Positions 26,938 to 34,787 of a stretch of 64,000 bases of DNA are shown here, piece by piece. The translations under genes were made by a program, and so were the position numbers. This stretch comes from Pseudoxanthomonas sp. Root65 (GTDB taxonomy: Bacteria; Pseudomonadota; Gammaproteobacteria; Xanthomonadales; Xanthomonadaceae), in contig NZ_LMHA01000001.1 of NCBI RefSeq assembly GCF_001427635.1, forward strand, positions 1,835,133 through 1,899,132, written 5' to 3'. The notes beneath the pieces were generated by a model. The model was not told where the DNA came from, searched no databases, and saw nothing but the letters and a program-made list of their open reading frames with translations. How positions within the stretch are numbered: the stretch's first letter is position 1; the number at the start of each line of letters is the position of its first letter.

Positions 26938-27417
26938 ATGGAACGTCAGGAGCCTAGGTTCGACAAGGACATGCAGGACGTGGAGTTTCGTCCACGCTCC
27001 TATCGCGGCCCGTCACTGTCATCTCCCTCTCATGACAACGACGGCTTCGCCTGGAAGATCGGCGTGGCCGTCGGCATCGGCGTACTCGCCGCACTGCTGA
27101 TCTTCAACGCCTACGAGCGCTACCAAGCGCGCCGCGATGCCGAACAGGTGCTGCAGGTGCTCAAGCAGGAAACCGCCAAGCTGGAGCGCGAAGCGCAGGC
27201 CGCCCCCCGCACAGTCGCCGTTCCTCCTCCCCGTCCCGTCGCTGTCATCTATCCCGTTCCGCCCGGCTACCGCTGCGCCGGCGGAACGCTCCTGTATCGC
27301 GATGGCAGTAGCTGGACCCAAATCACCGCGCGATCCAACCACACCTATTGCCCGCTTGACGGGAGATCAGTAGACGACTGTTATCCAGTGACGCCGCGAA
27401 GTGTGGGTTGCAAATGA
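26938..27417 (+). CDS. Single-pass membrane protein with Cys-containing periplasmic tail, unknown function
   Basis: Protein of 159 aa. The cytoplasmic N-terminus is about 40 residues, followed by one membrane helix (IGVAVGIGVLAALLIFNAY), a short charged coiled coil (VLQVLKQETAKLEREAQ), a proline-rich linker and a C-terminal domain with four Cys (YRCAGGTLLYR, TYCPLDGR, DDCYP, GCK) that may form disulfides. GC content is back to the local average. It sits between two accessory nuclease-like genes; whether it belongs with them is unknown. Confidence 0.75.
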   Translation: MERQEPRFDKDMQDVEFRPRSYRGPSLSSPSHDNDGFAWKIGVAVGIGVLAALLIFNAYERYQARRDAEQVLQVLKQETAKLEREAQAAPRTVAVPPPRPVAVIYPVPPGYRCAGGTLLYRDGSSWTQITARSNHTYCPLDGRSVDDCYPVTPRSVGCK

Positions 27418-27472
27418 GATGTAGTGGTGTGCACGCGCTTGGTTTGTCTAGAGCATCAAGAGAATCGCAACA

Positions 27473-28318
27473 ATGGATTACGCATTCATCCGTCATAACA
27501 TCTTCGATAGCGCGCGTGAGGATGAGCTGAGGCGAGAGATTATTCCTTCGCTCTTCAATAGGCGGCTCGTGGCGCTTCGTTACGACGACATCGAGTCCGT
27601 CGATCCCAAGGACTACCTCACTCACGAGGGAAAGCCGTGGCGATCAGCGCAAGCCGCCATCGGCAGGCTGCGCAGCTACTGCAATGAAGGGGTCGTCATT
27701 GGTGCCGCTTACGGCACCGACATCATGCTCGTGGGGCGTATCAACCCCGGGACAGAGATTCGGCCAGAGGAGTTTCGGCCGGGGGTCATCCTGAAGACGG
27801 CGCAGTTGGTGGATGTCCGGGAAGTCCGCTATGTCCATCATCCGATCCTGATGATCCAGCCGCCATACGGCGCACTCAGCCTATGGGCGGCAGGCAAAGG
27901 GGTGCTAGAGGCCGTGATGCACGGACGCTCCGTCGCCAGGGAGCCCGGCAACCTTCATCCCGGACAACATGAAGTCCTCTGCTACGAATGGCTGAGAAGC
28001 GCCGCCAAGCTTGAGCGCCTGCTGATGCCTCTAGGTCGCGGGCTTCCCGACATCGACATACTTGGCGTCAACGCCGATGGGCGCAAGGTGATCGCGCAGG
28101 TCACGTATCAGCGTCAACCCCGAGAGTTGGCACGCAAGCAGGAAGTGCTCATGCGTCACTGGGAAGAAGGCATGAAGGCATTCTTCTTCTTGCCGCGTGG
28201 GGCGCGCTTGGAGAAGTTTAGCCAAGTAAGGCAGGTGGAGCTGGAGACAGTGTTGGAAGACTTGTCCAGCGCGGACGACGACGCCACACGTGCCATGCTC
28301 AAAGCGATGTTTCCCTGA
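27473..28318 (+). CDS. Putative Mrr-like/PD-(D/E)XK-fold protein with a degenerate active site
   Basis: Protein of 281 aa, family not recognised. The C-terminal half has the outline of a restriction-endonuclease-like core: EVLCYEWLRS (Glu168), then GLPDIDILGVN (Asp193, Asp195), then KVIAQVTYQR, where the (E/Q)-x-K element is Gln209-Val-Thr211, so the usual lysine is missing. This resembles Mrr-type domains, which use Q-x-K, and suggests either altered chemistry or a non-catalytic nucleic-acid-binding role. The N-terminal 150 residues are of unknown fold. It lies in the same accessory segment as the HEPN-type and PD-(D/E)XK proteins. Confidence 0.72.
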   Translation: MDYAFIRHNIFDSAREDELRREIIPSLFNRRLVALRYDDIESVDPKDYLTHEGKPWRSAQAAIGRLRSYCNEGVVIGAAYGTDIMLVGRINPGTEIRPEEFRPGVILKTAQLVDVREVRYVHHPILMIQPPYGALSLWAAGKGVLEAVMHGRSVAREPGNLHPGQHEVLCYEWLRSAAKLERLLMPLGRGLPDIDILGVNADGRKVIAQVTYQRQPRELARKQEVLMRHWEEGMKAFFFLPRGARLEKFSQVRQVELETVLEDLSSADDDATRAMLKAMFP

Positions 28319-28357
28319 GGGATACAAAACAGGTTTCAGAGTAAGTTTTTGAAGAAA

Positions 28358-28389
28358 GTAGGATGAGTTGAGCGAAGCGATACATCATC
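28358..28389 (+). repeat. GTAG-type palindromic repeat, family IV (copy 2)
   Basis: GTAGGATGAGTTGAGCGAAG... closing CGATACATCATC. It lies upstream of the PD-(D/E)XK gene in the same relation that copy 1 has to the 26938 gene. Confidence 0.82.
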
Positions 28390-28425
28390 AGGACGACAAG
28401 AGAGAGGGATGTCACAGGAGCTACT

Positions 28426-29592
28426 GTGTCAAAAGCAAATGTAAGTTTCTGGGAATTTGAGAACTCACACGTCGCTACAAGCGGCGCACATGTGGTGCCA
28501 GAGCGGAAAAAGAACGGAAGCCTGCGAAAAGGCTGTCTTGGCGAAGCTCCTGTTGTAGTTAGCACACTCAAGCTGGCGATGGCTCTTGCCAGATCAGGAG
28601 CAACGCTTGCGCCGGACCAGAGGACGGGCTTCTGGCGCGCCTTGGCGGCATATGCGCGTGTCCGCGAGGCTTGCTTATGGAGCGGCAGCGAGCTTCATGC
28701 TCAGCCTCACCTACTGGATACGCTGCGCGACTCTTCCCGAACCGCACTAGCAGGTGACTTGGGTCAGGCCATGACATGGCTCTATGCGACGGAGGGGCTG
28801 AAGATGTCTGCCGTAGTGGACTTCGGTGCTGGATGCGGAATGCTCAAAGCACCGATTCCGGGGCCAAAAGCGTTCAACAAGCGGCCGGACTTCATGGCCG
28901 CCAAAGGGACGTTCAAGAATGTCGTTCTGCTTGAGAGTAAGGGCATGATCCTCAAGCAGTCCAGCGATGTAAGTTGGAGAAGCGGCTTGGCACATGGTTT
29001 GGAGCAGACTGCTGCAGGTACCAGCTGGCTAAAGTCTCACGGGGCGGCTGCTGTCGTGGCCAACGAGTATGCGGTCACCTTTGGACTTGTGGAAAATGGC
29101 CCAAGCTTGGCTGTTGTAGTTGATCCTTCCGAAGAGCCGGGGCTGGAGCTGGGCGACATCGAAAAGCTGGCTCTCCTGCGTCATCACACCGCCAACTGGG
29201 CTTTGGCTGCGGGCCAGTTCGAACTAGCAGTTGCATTGGTGGACCCCGAGCAAACTCGTGGCAGCATCCAGCTTGTTGATGCGATGCCCGAGGTAGAGTG
29301 GCGCGGCCTAACCGTAAAGCTTGGAGTTCAAGTAAGAAGTCTGCCTTGGCCATGGTATCGGGGGCCGACCCACTTCATCTCCAGCAATCTGATTCGGGCA
29401 GTAGCACGCAACAATCTGGATGCGGCACTCGCCGCAATTGCGGCCTTCAACGATAGCTCTAAGCCGAAGATGAAAGCGCTCAGTACGCCCGAAGCTGTCG
29501 TTCCCTCGGATGATGATGAAATCGTCACGCTGCCCGACGGCACGGGTGCAGGATGGTGGCTCTTCGACAGCGAGATAGAAGGGCCGGAATAG
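28426..29592 (+). CDS. Putative PD-(D/E)XK nuclease of an accessory (possibly defence) locus
   Basis: Protein of 388 aa without a recognised family. Around residues 152-173 it has NKRPDFMAAK followed 14 residues later by LLESKGMI: Pro154-Asp155 ... Glu170-Ser-Lys172, a well-spaced PD-(D/E)XK catalytic site. The preceding helix GDLGQAMTWLY could supply the upstream acidic residue. Such domains occur in restriction enzymes and many anti-phage nucleases. The start near 28426 is likely GTG. Base composition is lower than core genes. It is the last gene of the accessory segment and is bounded downstream by a family II repeat pair. Confidence 0.75.
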   Translation: MSKANVSFWEFENSHVATSGAHVVPERKKNGSLRKGCLGEAPVVVSTLKLAMALARSGATLAPDQRTGFWRALAAYARVREACLWSGSELHAQPHLLDTLRDSSRTALAGDLGQAMTWLYATEGLKMSAVVDFGAGCGMLKAPIPGPKAFNKRPDFMAAKGTFKNVVLLESKGMILKQSSDVSWRSGLAHGLEQTAAGTSWLKSHGAAAVVANEYAVTFGLVENGPSLAVVVDPSEEPGLELGDIEKLALLRHHTANWALAAGQFELAVALVDPEQTRGSIQLVDAMPEVEWRGLTVKLGVQVRSLPWPWYRGPTHFISSNLIRAVARNNLDAALAAIAAFNDSSKPKMKALSTPEAVVPSDDDEIVTLPDGTGAGWWLFDSEIEGPE

Positions 29593-29596
29593 CGGC

Positions 29597-29684
29597 GTAG
29601 CCCGGGTAGGCGCAGCGCACCCGGGGCGCACTACACGGAGCTGTTCCGATCCCCGGGTGCGGCCTTCGGCCTTACCCGGGCTAC
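29597..29684. repeat. REP pair (BIME-like), family II, copy 1
   Basis: GTAGCCCGGGTAGGCGCAGC... and its inverted mate GGCCTTACCCGGGCTAC, facing each other across about 25 bp. Six intact pairs and one half copy of this family occur between 29.6 and 45.4 kb. Confidence 0.92.
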
Positions 29685-29716
29685 CATTCGGCTTCAACAT
29701 GCGCGCGGGGAAGAAG

Positions 29717-30052
29717 ATGCTGTTCAAGCGCAAGGCAAGCCTCAGCTGGTGGCGCTTCGCGGGAGGAATGGTGTTCGCGCTGCTTCCCCTGGCCCTCATT
29801 CTCCTTGTGCTGAAGCGCGAGGATCATACCTTCGGCATCGCCCTGCTGTTCATTGCAGCGTCCGCCGTGGGGTATGTGGCGTTGCGCTGGCATCAGATTA
29901 GGACGCAATTCAAGGGCGACGCAGACGCCGCCGCAGCGGCGATCAGGCAGAACCCGTTCGGCTTGGTCTTTGGCTCGCCACGCACGTTCATCGTGTTTGC
30001 CCTGGTCATTCCACTGATGATCATGGTCGCGTTGATCGCCTGGACGTTGTGA
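29717..30052 (+). CDS. Small membrane protein, unknown function
   Basis: Protein of 111 aa with three membrane helices: FAGGMVFALLPLALILLVL, GIALLFIAASAVGYVAL and the C-terminal FIVFALVIPLMIMVALIAWTL. GGGGAAGAAG immediately precedes the ATG at 29717; an in-frame ATG at 29699 is the alternative. Reading further upstream runs into the family II repeat. Not similar to any family I can name. Confidence 0.7.
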   Translation: MLFKRKASLSWWRFAGGMVFALLPLALILLVLKREDHTFGIALLFIAASAVGYVALRWHQIRTQFKGDADAAAAAIRQNPFGLVFGSPRTFIVFALVIPLMIMVALIAWTL

Positions 30053-30082
30053 AACAAGCTTCGCTGAAAATGTCAGCCATTA

Positions 30083-30153
30083 CGCAAGGTGGGCTTCTGC
30101 CCACCTTTCCCTCAGCCAATGCAGACGAACCGGTGGGCCAAGGCCCACCCTAC
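30083..30153. repeat. Family III palindromes (GGTGGGC..GCCCACC)
   Basis: AGGTGGGCTTCTGCCCACCT at 30083-30103, then GGTGGGCCAAGGCCCACC ending CTAC at about 30132-30153. The second reads GTAGGGTGGGCC on the minus strand, so it is another GTAG-headed family. Confidence 0.75.
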
Positions 30154-30176
30154 GATGTCAATCACGAGGTGTATCA

Positions 30177-30563
30177 ATGAAGGGTGTAGTCATCATCATC
30201 GCTGGCCTGCTCAGCATCGCAGCCGCACTTCCGGCCACCGCAAACACGGTCACGGGTCCCCACGATTGGCTAGTCGGTGACTGGGTGCTCTGCAAAAACC
30301 CCGACAAGAGCCCCAAGGACACCATGCGCTTCAAGACCGACGGCACGGGGCTGGTCATGAGTGCGAAAGGCAGCACCGAGCTCGTCTACCGGATACGCGG
30401 TGCGCGGCTGGAAATGTTGGCCAATGCCAAGGGCTACGCCATCCCCATCACGCTGACCATCCAGCCCCGGCATGATGTGCTGGAGAATCACGACGCAGAC
30501 ACCGGCAGTATCACCACGTACGTGCGCAAGGATGGCCCTCGCGTAGCGGAGTGCGATGCTTAG
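30177..30563 (+). CDS. Secreted small protein, unknown function
   Basis: Protein of 128 aa with a clear Sec signal peptide (IIIAGLLSIAAALPATANT, cleavage near residue 23). The mature part begins with GPHDWLVGDWVLCKNP, reminiscent of small lipocalin-like periplasmic proteins (G-x-W start, beta-rich, DTMRFKTDGTGLVMS). Two Cys could form a disulfide. Function unknown. Confidence 0.75.
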   Translation: MKGVVIIIAGLLSIAAALPATANTVTGPHDWLVGDWVLCKNPDKSPKDTMRFKTDGTGLVMSAKGSTELVYRIRGARLEMLANAKGYAIPITLTIQPRHDVLENHDADTGSITTYVRKDGPRVAECDA

Positions 30564-30669
30564 ACTGAGGTGCTGTTTTTGCCCTCGAACGTACACGGAA
30601 CCCCCTGCCGCTGGCGCGCCGTATCCCCGCCGGGGTAGGGTGACCCTGCCGCCCTGATCGAGCCAGCGC

Positions 30670-30885
30670 ATGATCACTGAAGCCCAGTACGCCGCCGCTA
30701 CCGCACTCTTCTCCAGCATCGCCACACTGCAGCAGAACACAGGCGGCCGCGAAGGCATGTTCGACCTGTACCAGCAGTGTTTGGACGTCGTCTGTGGAAA
30801 GCGCGTCCTGCCACCGACGCGTACGTTCAACGTGACGTGCGCGCATTGCGGCGAATCCACCGAAGCGGTAGTGCCGTCGGCCTGA
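30670..30885 (+). CDS. Short protein with a single CxxC motif, unknown function
   Basis: Predicted 71-aa soluble protein, MITEAQYAAATALFSS..., with a terminal FNVTCAHCGESTE. A weak ribosome site precedes the ATG. It could be a zinc-binding or DNA/RNA-associated small protein. Support is only moderate because it is short and isolated. Confidence 0.5.
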   Translation: MITEAQYAAATALFSSIATLQQNTGGREGMFDLYQQCLDVVCGKRVLPPTRTFNVTCAHCGESTEAVVPSA

Positions 30886-30949
30886 CCCGGCCGCCAGGTC
30901 AGGGGTCAGGGTACCTTTTCAATGAAGCCCGCTCCGCAGCCGCCCCGCC

Positions 30950-31375
30950 ATGACTGAAGCACCCAACCCCTACGACGCCCCACACGCCGTGCTGGTCGAG
31001 ACGGATCGCGCCCCCATGCGCATGCCGCCGACGATGATGGCGGCGCTGGCGATCTATCTGGTCATCTATCCACTCGAAGTGGTCCCGCTGATCGGTACGC
31101 CCATGTCGAGGTTCGAGCTGTTCGTGCCCAGCATGGCGGCAATGGGCGTCTACACCTTGGTGATGACGTTCGCCCTGTGGCGGCGCTGGCAGTGGGCCAG
31201 GCTATGGCTGGTCCTGACCACAGCGGTGACGGCCTTCTTCCTGATCCGCATGCTCTGGCGTGGCCTCTCGCCGGAGCAGTGGCATGCCTGCCTCGCTGCG
31301 GTACTGCGCATCGCCGTGACGGTTCTGCTGTTGCTGCCTGCCAGCCGTCGGTGGTTTGCGGCCAAGGCCAGTTAG
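30950..31375 (+). CDS. Small four-helix membrane protein, paralogue of 45835-46266
   Basis: Protein of 141 aa. A short N-terminus (MTEAPNPYDAPHAV) is followed by four membrane segments; the last part reads WARLWLVLTTAVTAFFLIRM ... LRIAVTVLLLLPASRRWF. The same NPY-x2-P start, W-x-VLTT segment and LRI-V-LL-LP-RRWF end occur in the gene at 45835-46266, so the two are paralogues of one unnamed family. It lies among palindromic repeats. Function unknown. Confidence 0.78.
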   Translation: MTEAPNPYDAPHAVLVETDRAPMRMPPTMMAALAIYLVIYPLEVVPLIGTPMSRFELFVPSMAAMGVYTLVMTFALWRRWQWARLWLVLTTAVTAFFLIRMLWRGLSPEQWHACLAAVLRIAVTVLLLLPASRRWFAAKAS

Positions 31376-31391
31376 CCGGGCACCTAGACAC

Positions 31392-31480
31392 GTAGCCCGG
31401 GTAAGCGCAGCGCACCCGGGACGCCGTGCACGGATAAGTCCCGAACCCCCGGGTGCGGCCTTCGGCCTTACCCGGGCTAC
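31392..31480. repeat. REP pair (BIME-like), family II, copy 2
   Basis: GTAGCCCGGGTAAGCGCAGC... and an inverted mate ending GGGCTAC at 31480. The TAG in the inverted mate is the stop codon of the leftward gene that ends at 31477. Confidence 0.92.
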
Positions 31481-31947
31481 TGGATCAACGACTCGTGCGC
31501 CACCACGATGCGCCACCCTTCCGGCAGCTTCCGCCAGACCGACGTGGCGATCACCCGCACGTTGCCCTTCTTGCCATCGGGCATCGTGCTGGCCACCTCC
31601 ATCGACTGCAGCGTGCTGACCACATCCGGCGCGATCACGGTGATCTCCGGCGCCGAACGGTACCGGTAGACGGCGTCGGACGTGCCGCCGCCCCACCATT
31701 CGTCCTGCTGGTCCCGCACCGTCTGCCACCCGCGCAGCGTCTGGTCGTCGAACTGCACGACCAGCGCATCGCCGCGCGCATACAGCGCCATGAACCGGTC
31801 CGTATCGTGCGCATTGGCCGCCGCCATCATCTCGTCGAGCAGCGGCATCACCTGCGCCTGCACCGACAGCGGCGCGTCGTCGGCATGGGCGTGGGCCGGC
31901 GCGAGCAGCGCCACCATCAACAGCAGTACGTGCAGCGCGTGCTTCAT
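31477..31947 (-). CDS. Secreted SnoaL/DUF4440-like protein
   Basis: Protein of 156 aa with a signal peptide (MKHALHVLLLMVALLAPAHAHA). An NTF2-like domain follows: an N-terminal helix with VMPLLDEMMAAANAHDTDRF, then MALYARGDALVVQFDD, ending WRKLPEGWRIVVAHESL, the typical GWRIVxxHxS end of SnoaL-like proteins. No specific substrate can be given. Its stop codon is supplied by the neighbouring family II palindrome, so the protein ends immediately after the last strand. Confidence 0.82.
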   Translation of the reverse strand: MKHALHVLLLMVALLAPAHAHADDAPLSVQAQVMPLLDEMMAAANAHDTDRFMALYARGDALVVQFDDQTLRGWQTVRDQQDEWWGGGTSDAVYRYRSAPEITVIAPDVVSTLQSMEVASTMPDGKKGNVRVIATSVWRKLPEGWRIVVAHESLIQ

Positions 31948-32096
31948 CGGGCCTCTCCGCAGAGCATCTGAATGTCGCAGCCCACCGTCGCACCGATGCA
32001 CGGCGCCCCGACGAGCCAGCCTTCCCCTGTGGCGCATCGTACACCGCAGGCCGGGCCGACCCGCAGCGGCCGCGCGAGCCCTGCGTATCTCCACAC

Positions 32097-32126
32097 GGTG
32101 GGCCAAGGCCCACCCTGCGGTGCTAC
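32097..32126. repeat. Family III palindrome
   Basis: GGTGGGCCAAGGCCCACC followed by CTGCGGTGCTAC. The TAG on the minus strand of the CTAC end is the stop codon of the leftward gene at 32123. Confidence 0.75.
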
Positions 32127-32797
32127 GACGCTGCGGCATCCGTTCGCCCGTAACCCGCCGGCCGCGTCGCGACCTCCTGCCTTCGCCGCTGCACGAAGAA
32201 GTAGCCGATCGTCAGCAGGCCGATCGCCGACGGCGCGATCTGCGACCAGGGCTGTCCCACCCGAATCACGTTGCCCACCAGCGCCGACAGCAGGGCGAAC
32301 AACGACGCGACCAGCTTGTAGACATGGTCATAGCGCCAGAGCGTGGCGAACCAGCGGCGCGGAAACAGCCACCTCACCGCGTCGTAGGCCAACAGCAGGA
32401 AGAGCGTGCCGAGTGACGCATACGCCACGATGTCCGGCCGCCCCGGCGCCGCAACCAGCGTCGGCGTGAGCATCAGCGCCAGGGCCAGCGCCACCAGCGT
32501 CCACACCGCATCGATGACCGACGGACCGCGTTCGCGCGTATGGATGGACCGCCAGCCGCTGACCAGTTGATACGGCACCAGCACCGTCAGCACCGCGAAC
32601 ACCGGGATGAAGCGGAAGCACAGCGTGCCGACCGCCGCCGACAGCGACACCACCAGCGCAAGCAGGCAGAACACCTTGCCCCATCGCCGGTGCGCGGCGG
32701 TGCCCTTGCGGCGCGCGAGCATCGCGAAGCCGATCAGCAGGGCGAGGGTGCCGGCGCCGACATGGACGGCGATGTTCGCAAGATGCGCGGAGGTCAT
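32123..32797 (-). CDS. DUF2306-like membrane protein
   Basis: Polytopic protein of 224 aa with about six helices. It has the family-like features HVGAGTLALLIGFAML followed by RKGTAAHRRWGKVF (the His/Arg-rich loop after the first helix), then four further helices and a C-terminal YFFVQRRRQ. The family has no established function. Its stop TAG lies in the flanking family III palindrome. Confidence 0.75.
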   Translation of the reverse strand: MTSAHLANIAVHVGAGTLALLIGFAMLARRKGTAAHRRWGKVFCLLALVVSLSAAVGTLCFRFIPVFAVLTVLVPYQLVSGWRSIHTRERGPSVIDAVWTLVALALALMLTPTLVAAPGRPDIVAYASLGTLFLLLAYDAVRWLFPRRWFATLWRYDHVYKLVASLFALLSALVGNVIRVGQPWSQIAPSAIGLLTIGYFFVQRRRQEVATRPAGYGRTDAAAS

Positions 32798-33440
32798 GCA
32801 GGTCCCGGGTCAGATGCCCGGCACGCGGGCGGTGCGGAAGTATCGGAGCGCCACGGCATCGCGCGCGGTCCGCCCGGACGAAGCGCGGCTGGCGACGACG
32901 AAGGCACGAAACATCGGTACGAAACCGGCATCCACCCCACGTGAGATGACATTCCAGGCCCCATCACTCTCACATGGAGCCCCATCGACGAGGCTCCGCG
33001 CTCCGTCGCCAAGGCGTCAAGCCCCGTCCGCAAGGCTCGGAATGCCAAGCGCGAAGCTCGGAATCCCACGCGCAAGCCACCTTCGCTCCGCTGTCCGGGC
33101 GCGGAGCACCGACCCTCGTGCTTTTTGCTTCGTCGATGGCCCCTAGAGCGTCGGCGTTCTCACATTTAGCGTCGTCGACGGTGCGAAAAGCGCGAGGTCT
33201 CCGAAGCGCCAAGCATCATGCGCAAGGCGCGATGCTCTGGACCTCACACTCTGAGCTCCAAGCGCAAGGCGCCGCGCTCCGTGCCTCACACTCCGAGCTT
33301 CGTCGTTGGCGTTCCGAGCGCCATCGACATATCGAAACGCCCTGCATTTGTGAGAGGCAATGCGCGCGATCACGCGCTAGGCTGCGGTCGTCGGCGCCGA
33401 GTCGCCGACGTTTCCTTTCAACGTGATCAACGGAGTGACC
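32798..33440. other. 643-bp spacer with a degenerate 21/42-bp periodic repeat
   Basis: No credible gene. The left 170 bp show nothing recognisable; the right 400 bp are an unusual periodic stretch described at 32980-33370. Confidence 0.6.
32980..33370. repeat. Degenerate tandem repeat of about 21 and 42 bp
   Basis: Adjacent units CGCAAGGCTCGGAATGCCAA / CGCGAAGCTCGGAATCCCAC repeat at 21 bp near 33030-33071, and longer units starting GCGCAAGGCGC and ending CTCACACTCYGAGCT repeat at about 42 bp near 33219-33300. Open frames on both strands show matching SE(L/C)-QAQ-type periodicity but look like by-products of the repeat. Origin unknown; it could be a decayed repeat-coded gene. Confidence 0.55.
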
Positions 33441-33908
33441 ATGAGCCAGAACCTCGTTTCCCTGCACCTCGCCGCCGACGACCTGAGCGCCATCGAAGCG
33501 GCCCTCGACAGCCTGGAGCAGCGCCTCACCGGCCTGGTCGGCCTGACCCCCGACGAACGCCGCCAACTGACCAAGATGGGCGACAAGTCCGAAGCCTTCT
33601 GCCGCCAGGCCGTCGTCACCCTCGGCAAGCATTCCGAAGTGCTGCCGCGCAACTTCGACCTGGACGAATACCGCGCCGACCTGGCCGCCCTCGACGTGCT
33701 GCGCCCTATCCTGGCCCGCCTGCAGCGCCTCTATGAACGCATGGTCGATACCGAAACGGCGCTGGGCAGCGACGTGATGGTCGGCTCGCTGGAAGGCTAC
33801 GCCCACCTGCAGGTGAGCGGCCGCGGCGACGGCCTGGAAGGCCTGCGCGAAGCCCTGGGCGCACGCTTCATCCGCAAGCGGCGCGTGGAGACTGAGCCGG
33901 CGGCGTAA
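33441..33908 (+). CDS. Conserved soluble protein of unknown function
   Basis: Protein of 155 aa, predominantly helical: LSAIEAALDSLEQRLTGLVG, RRQLTKMGDKSEAFCRQAV, LDEYRADLAALDVLRPILAR. The C-terminus is basic (RFIRKRRVE). GGAGTGACC precedes the ATG at 33441. No family recognised, but codon use is typical of a well-expressed core gene and a hairpin terminator follows. Confidence 0.8.
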   Translation: MSQNLVSLHLAADDLSAIEAALDSLEQRLTGLVGLTPDERRQLTKMGDKSEAFCRQAVVTLGKHSEVLPRNFDLDEYRADLAALDVLRPILARLQRLYERMVDTETALGSDVMVGSLEGYAHLQVSGRGDGLEGLREALGARFIRKRRVETEPAA

Positions 33909-33925
33909 GCGCCCGCGGCATGGAA

Positions 33926-33955
33926 GAGAAAGGCGAGCTTCGGCTCGCCCTTCTC
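33926..33955 (+). terminator. Hairpin terminator after the 155-aa protein gene
   Basis: GGCGAGC-TTCG-GCTCGCC stem with a UUCG loop, extended by GAGAA/TTCTC outer pairing. Only short T-runs follow. Confidence 0.7.
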
Positions 33956-33973
33956 ATAAAGTCGCCGTCACAC

Positions 33974-34001
33974 GTAGCTCGGGTAAGCGCGGCGCACCCG
34001 G
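33974..34001 (+). repeat. Half copy of family II REP
   Basis: GTAGCTCGGGTAAGCGCGGC... without a recognisable inverted mate; about 60 bp downstream only a scrambled remnant (GGACCTTGGCCTGACC) is seen. Probably a decayed pair. Confidence 0.65.
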
Positions 34002-34111
34002 GGCGCGTTACAAAGAGCTGTCCGGCCCGGACCTTGGCCTGACCGTTCGGTACGGAGTTGATAGCGGCATGCGTCTTCAACGAGCGTCGAAAGCAAGCAA
34101 GGAGCAGGCGC

Positions 34112-34657
34112 ATGATCTATGGAACACCTCGTGCAGGCCGCCGTCCGCGAAGGGCTCTGGTCCTGGGCTTGTGTGCCGGCATGGTGGCGTGCGCTTCCCG
34201 TCCATCTGTCCAAGCGCAGACGCCGGATTTCAATGGCGCCTGGTCAGCCGAGTGGTGCGACCGGAACTCTCCGGGTGACCCGTGTGGCACCTTTGCCCTA
34301 TATCTGATTCAGCGTGGCGAGCGACTGTGTGGGCAGCACTTCGCCGCCACGCCGCGGATGTCCAAGCTGGAGGAGGGTGAGCCTGGCTCGGTGCTTGGCA
34401 CAGTCGTTGGCTACACGGCCGTCTTGTTGATCGACAACGCGCGAACGGGAGAAAAGAATATCGCCGTCGTGACGCTCACGCCCAAGGGCCTGCGATGGCG
34501 TGTGATCGGTGCGGCTGTACGAGGCAAGTGGCCTGGAGACAGCATCATCGGCGGAACGTGGATGCTGAGCAGAGACACATCGGAGCATGCACGCGTGTCA
34601 TTGCGTGACTTGGAGGAGGCTCCCTGCCGCTGGCCGGATGAGATCCCGTCAGGCTAG
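34112..34657 (+). CDS. Periplasmic lipoprotein, first of a tandem pair; candidate immunity protein
   Basis: Protein of 181 aa. The signal peptide ends in a lipobox (LGLCAGMVACAS, Cys about residue 28). The mature region starts SVQAQTPDFNGAWSAEWCDR, then DPCGTFALYLIQRGERLCG. The next gene has the same layout (DFNG-W-WCD...CG-F...L...G), so the two are diverged tandem duplicates. AAGGAGCAG precedes the ATG at 34112. Both lie directly upstream of a lysozyme-like toxin candidate; periplasmic lipoproteins next to lysozyme effectors commonly act as inhibitors. This role is inference. Confidence 0.75.
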   Translation: MIYGTPRAGRRPRRALVLGLCAGMVACASRPSVQAQTPDFNGAWSAEWCDRNSPGDPCGTFALYLIQRGERLCGQHFAATPRMSKLEEGEPGSVLGTVVGYTAVLLIDNARTGEKNIAVVTLTPKGLRWRVIGAAVRGKWPGDSIIGGTWMLSRDTSEHARVSLRDLEEAPCRWPDEIPSG

Positions 34658-34787
34658 CGACGCATCAAGGCACGGCGCAGCCCCGTTGTCGTGCCAGGAT
34701 CAATACGAACCCCGTACCGCAGATCACCGTAGCGCTCATTCAACTCTGGCAGACTGCCACCTGTCAGGAAAAGGTCAGGAGGACCCC

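Noticed and set aside
32974..33426. Ser/Arg/Gln-rich open frame in the periodic tract
   Set aside because: Periodic peptide is explained by the underlying 21/42-bp DNA repeat; frames are open on both strands and no start signal is seen.
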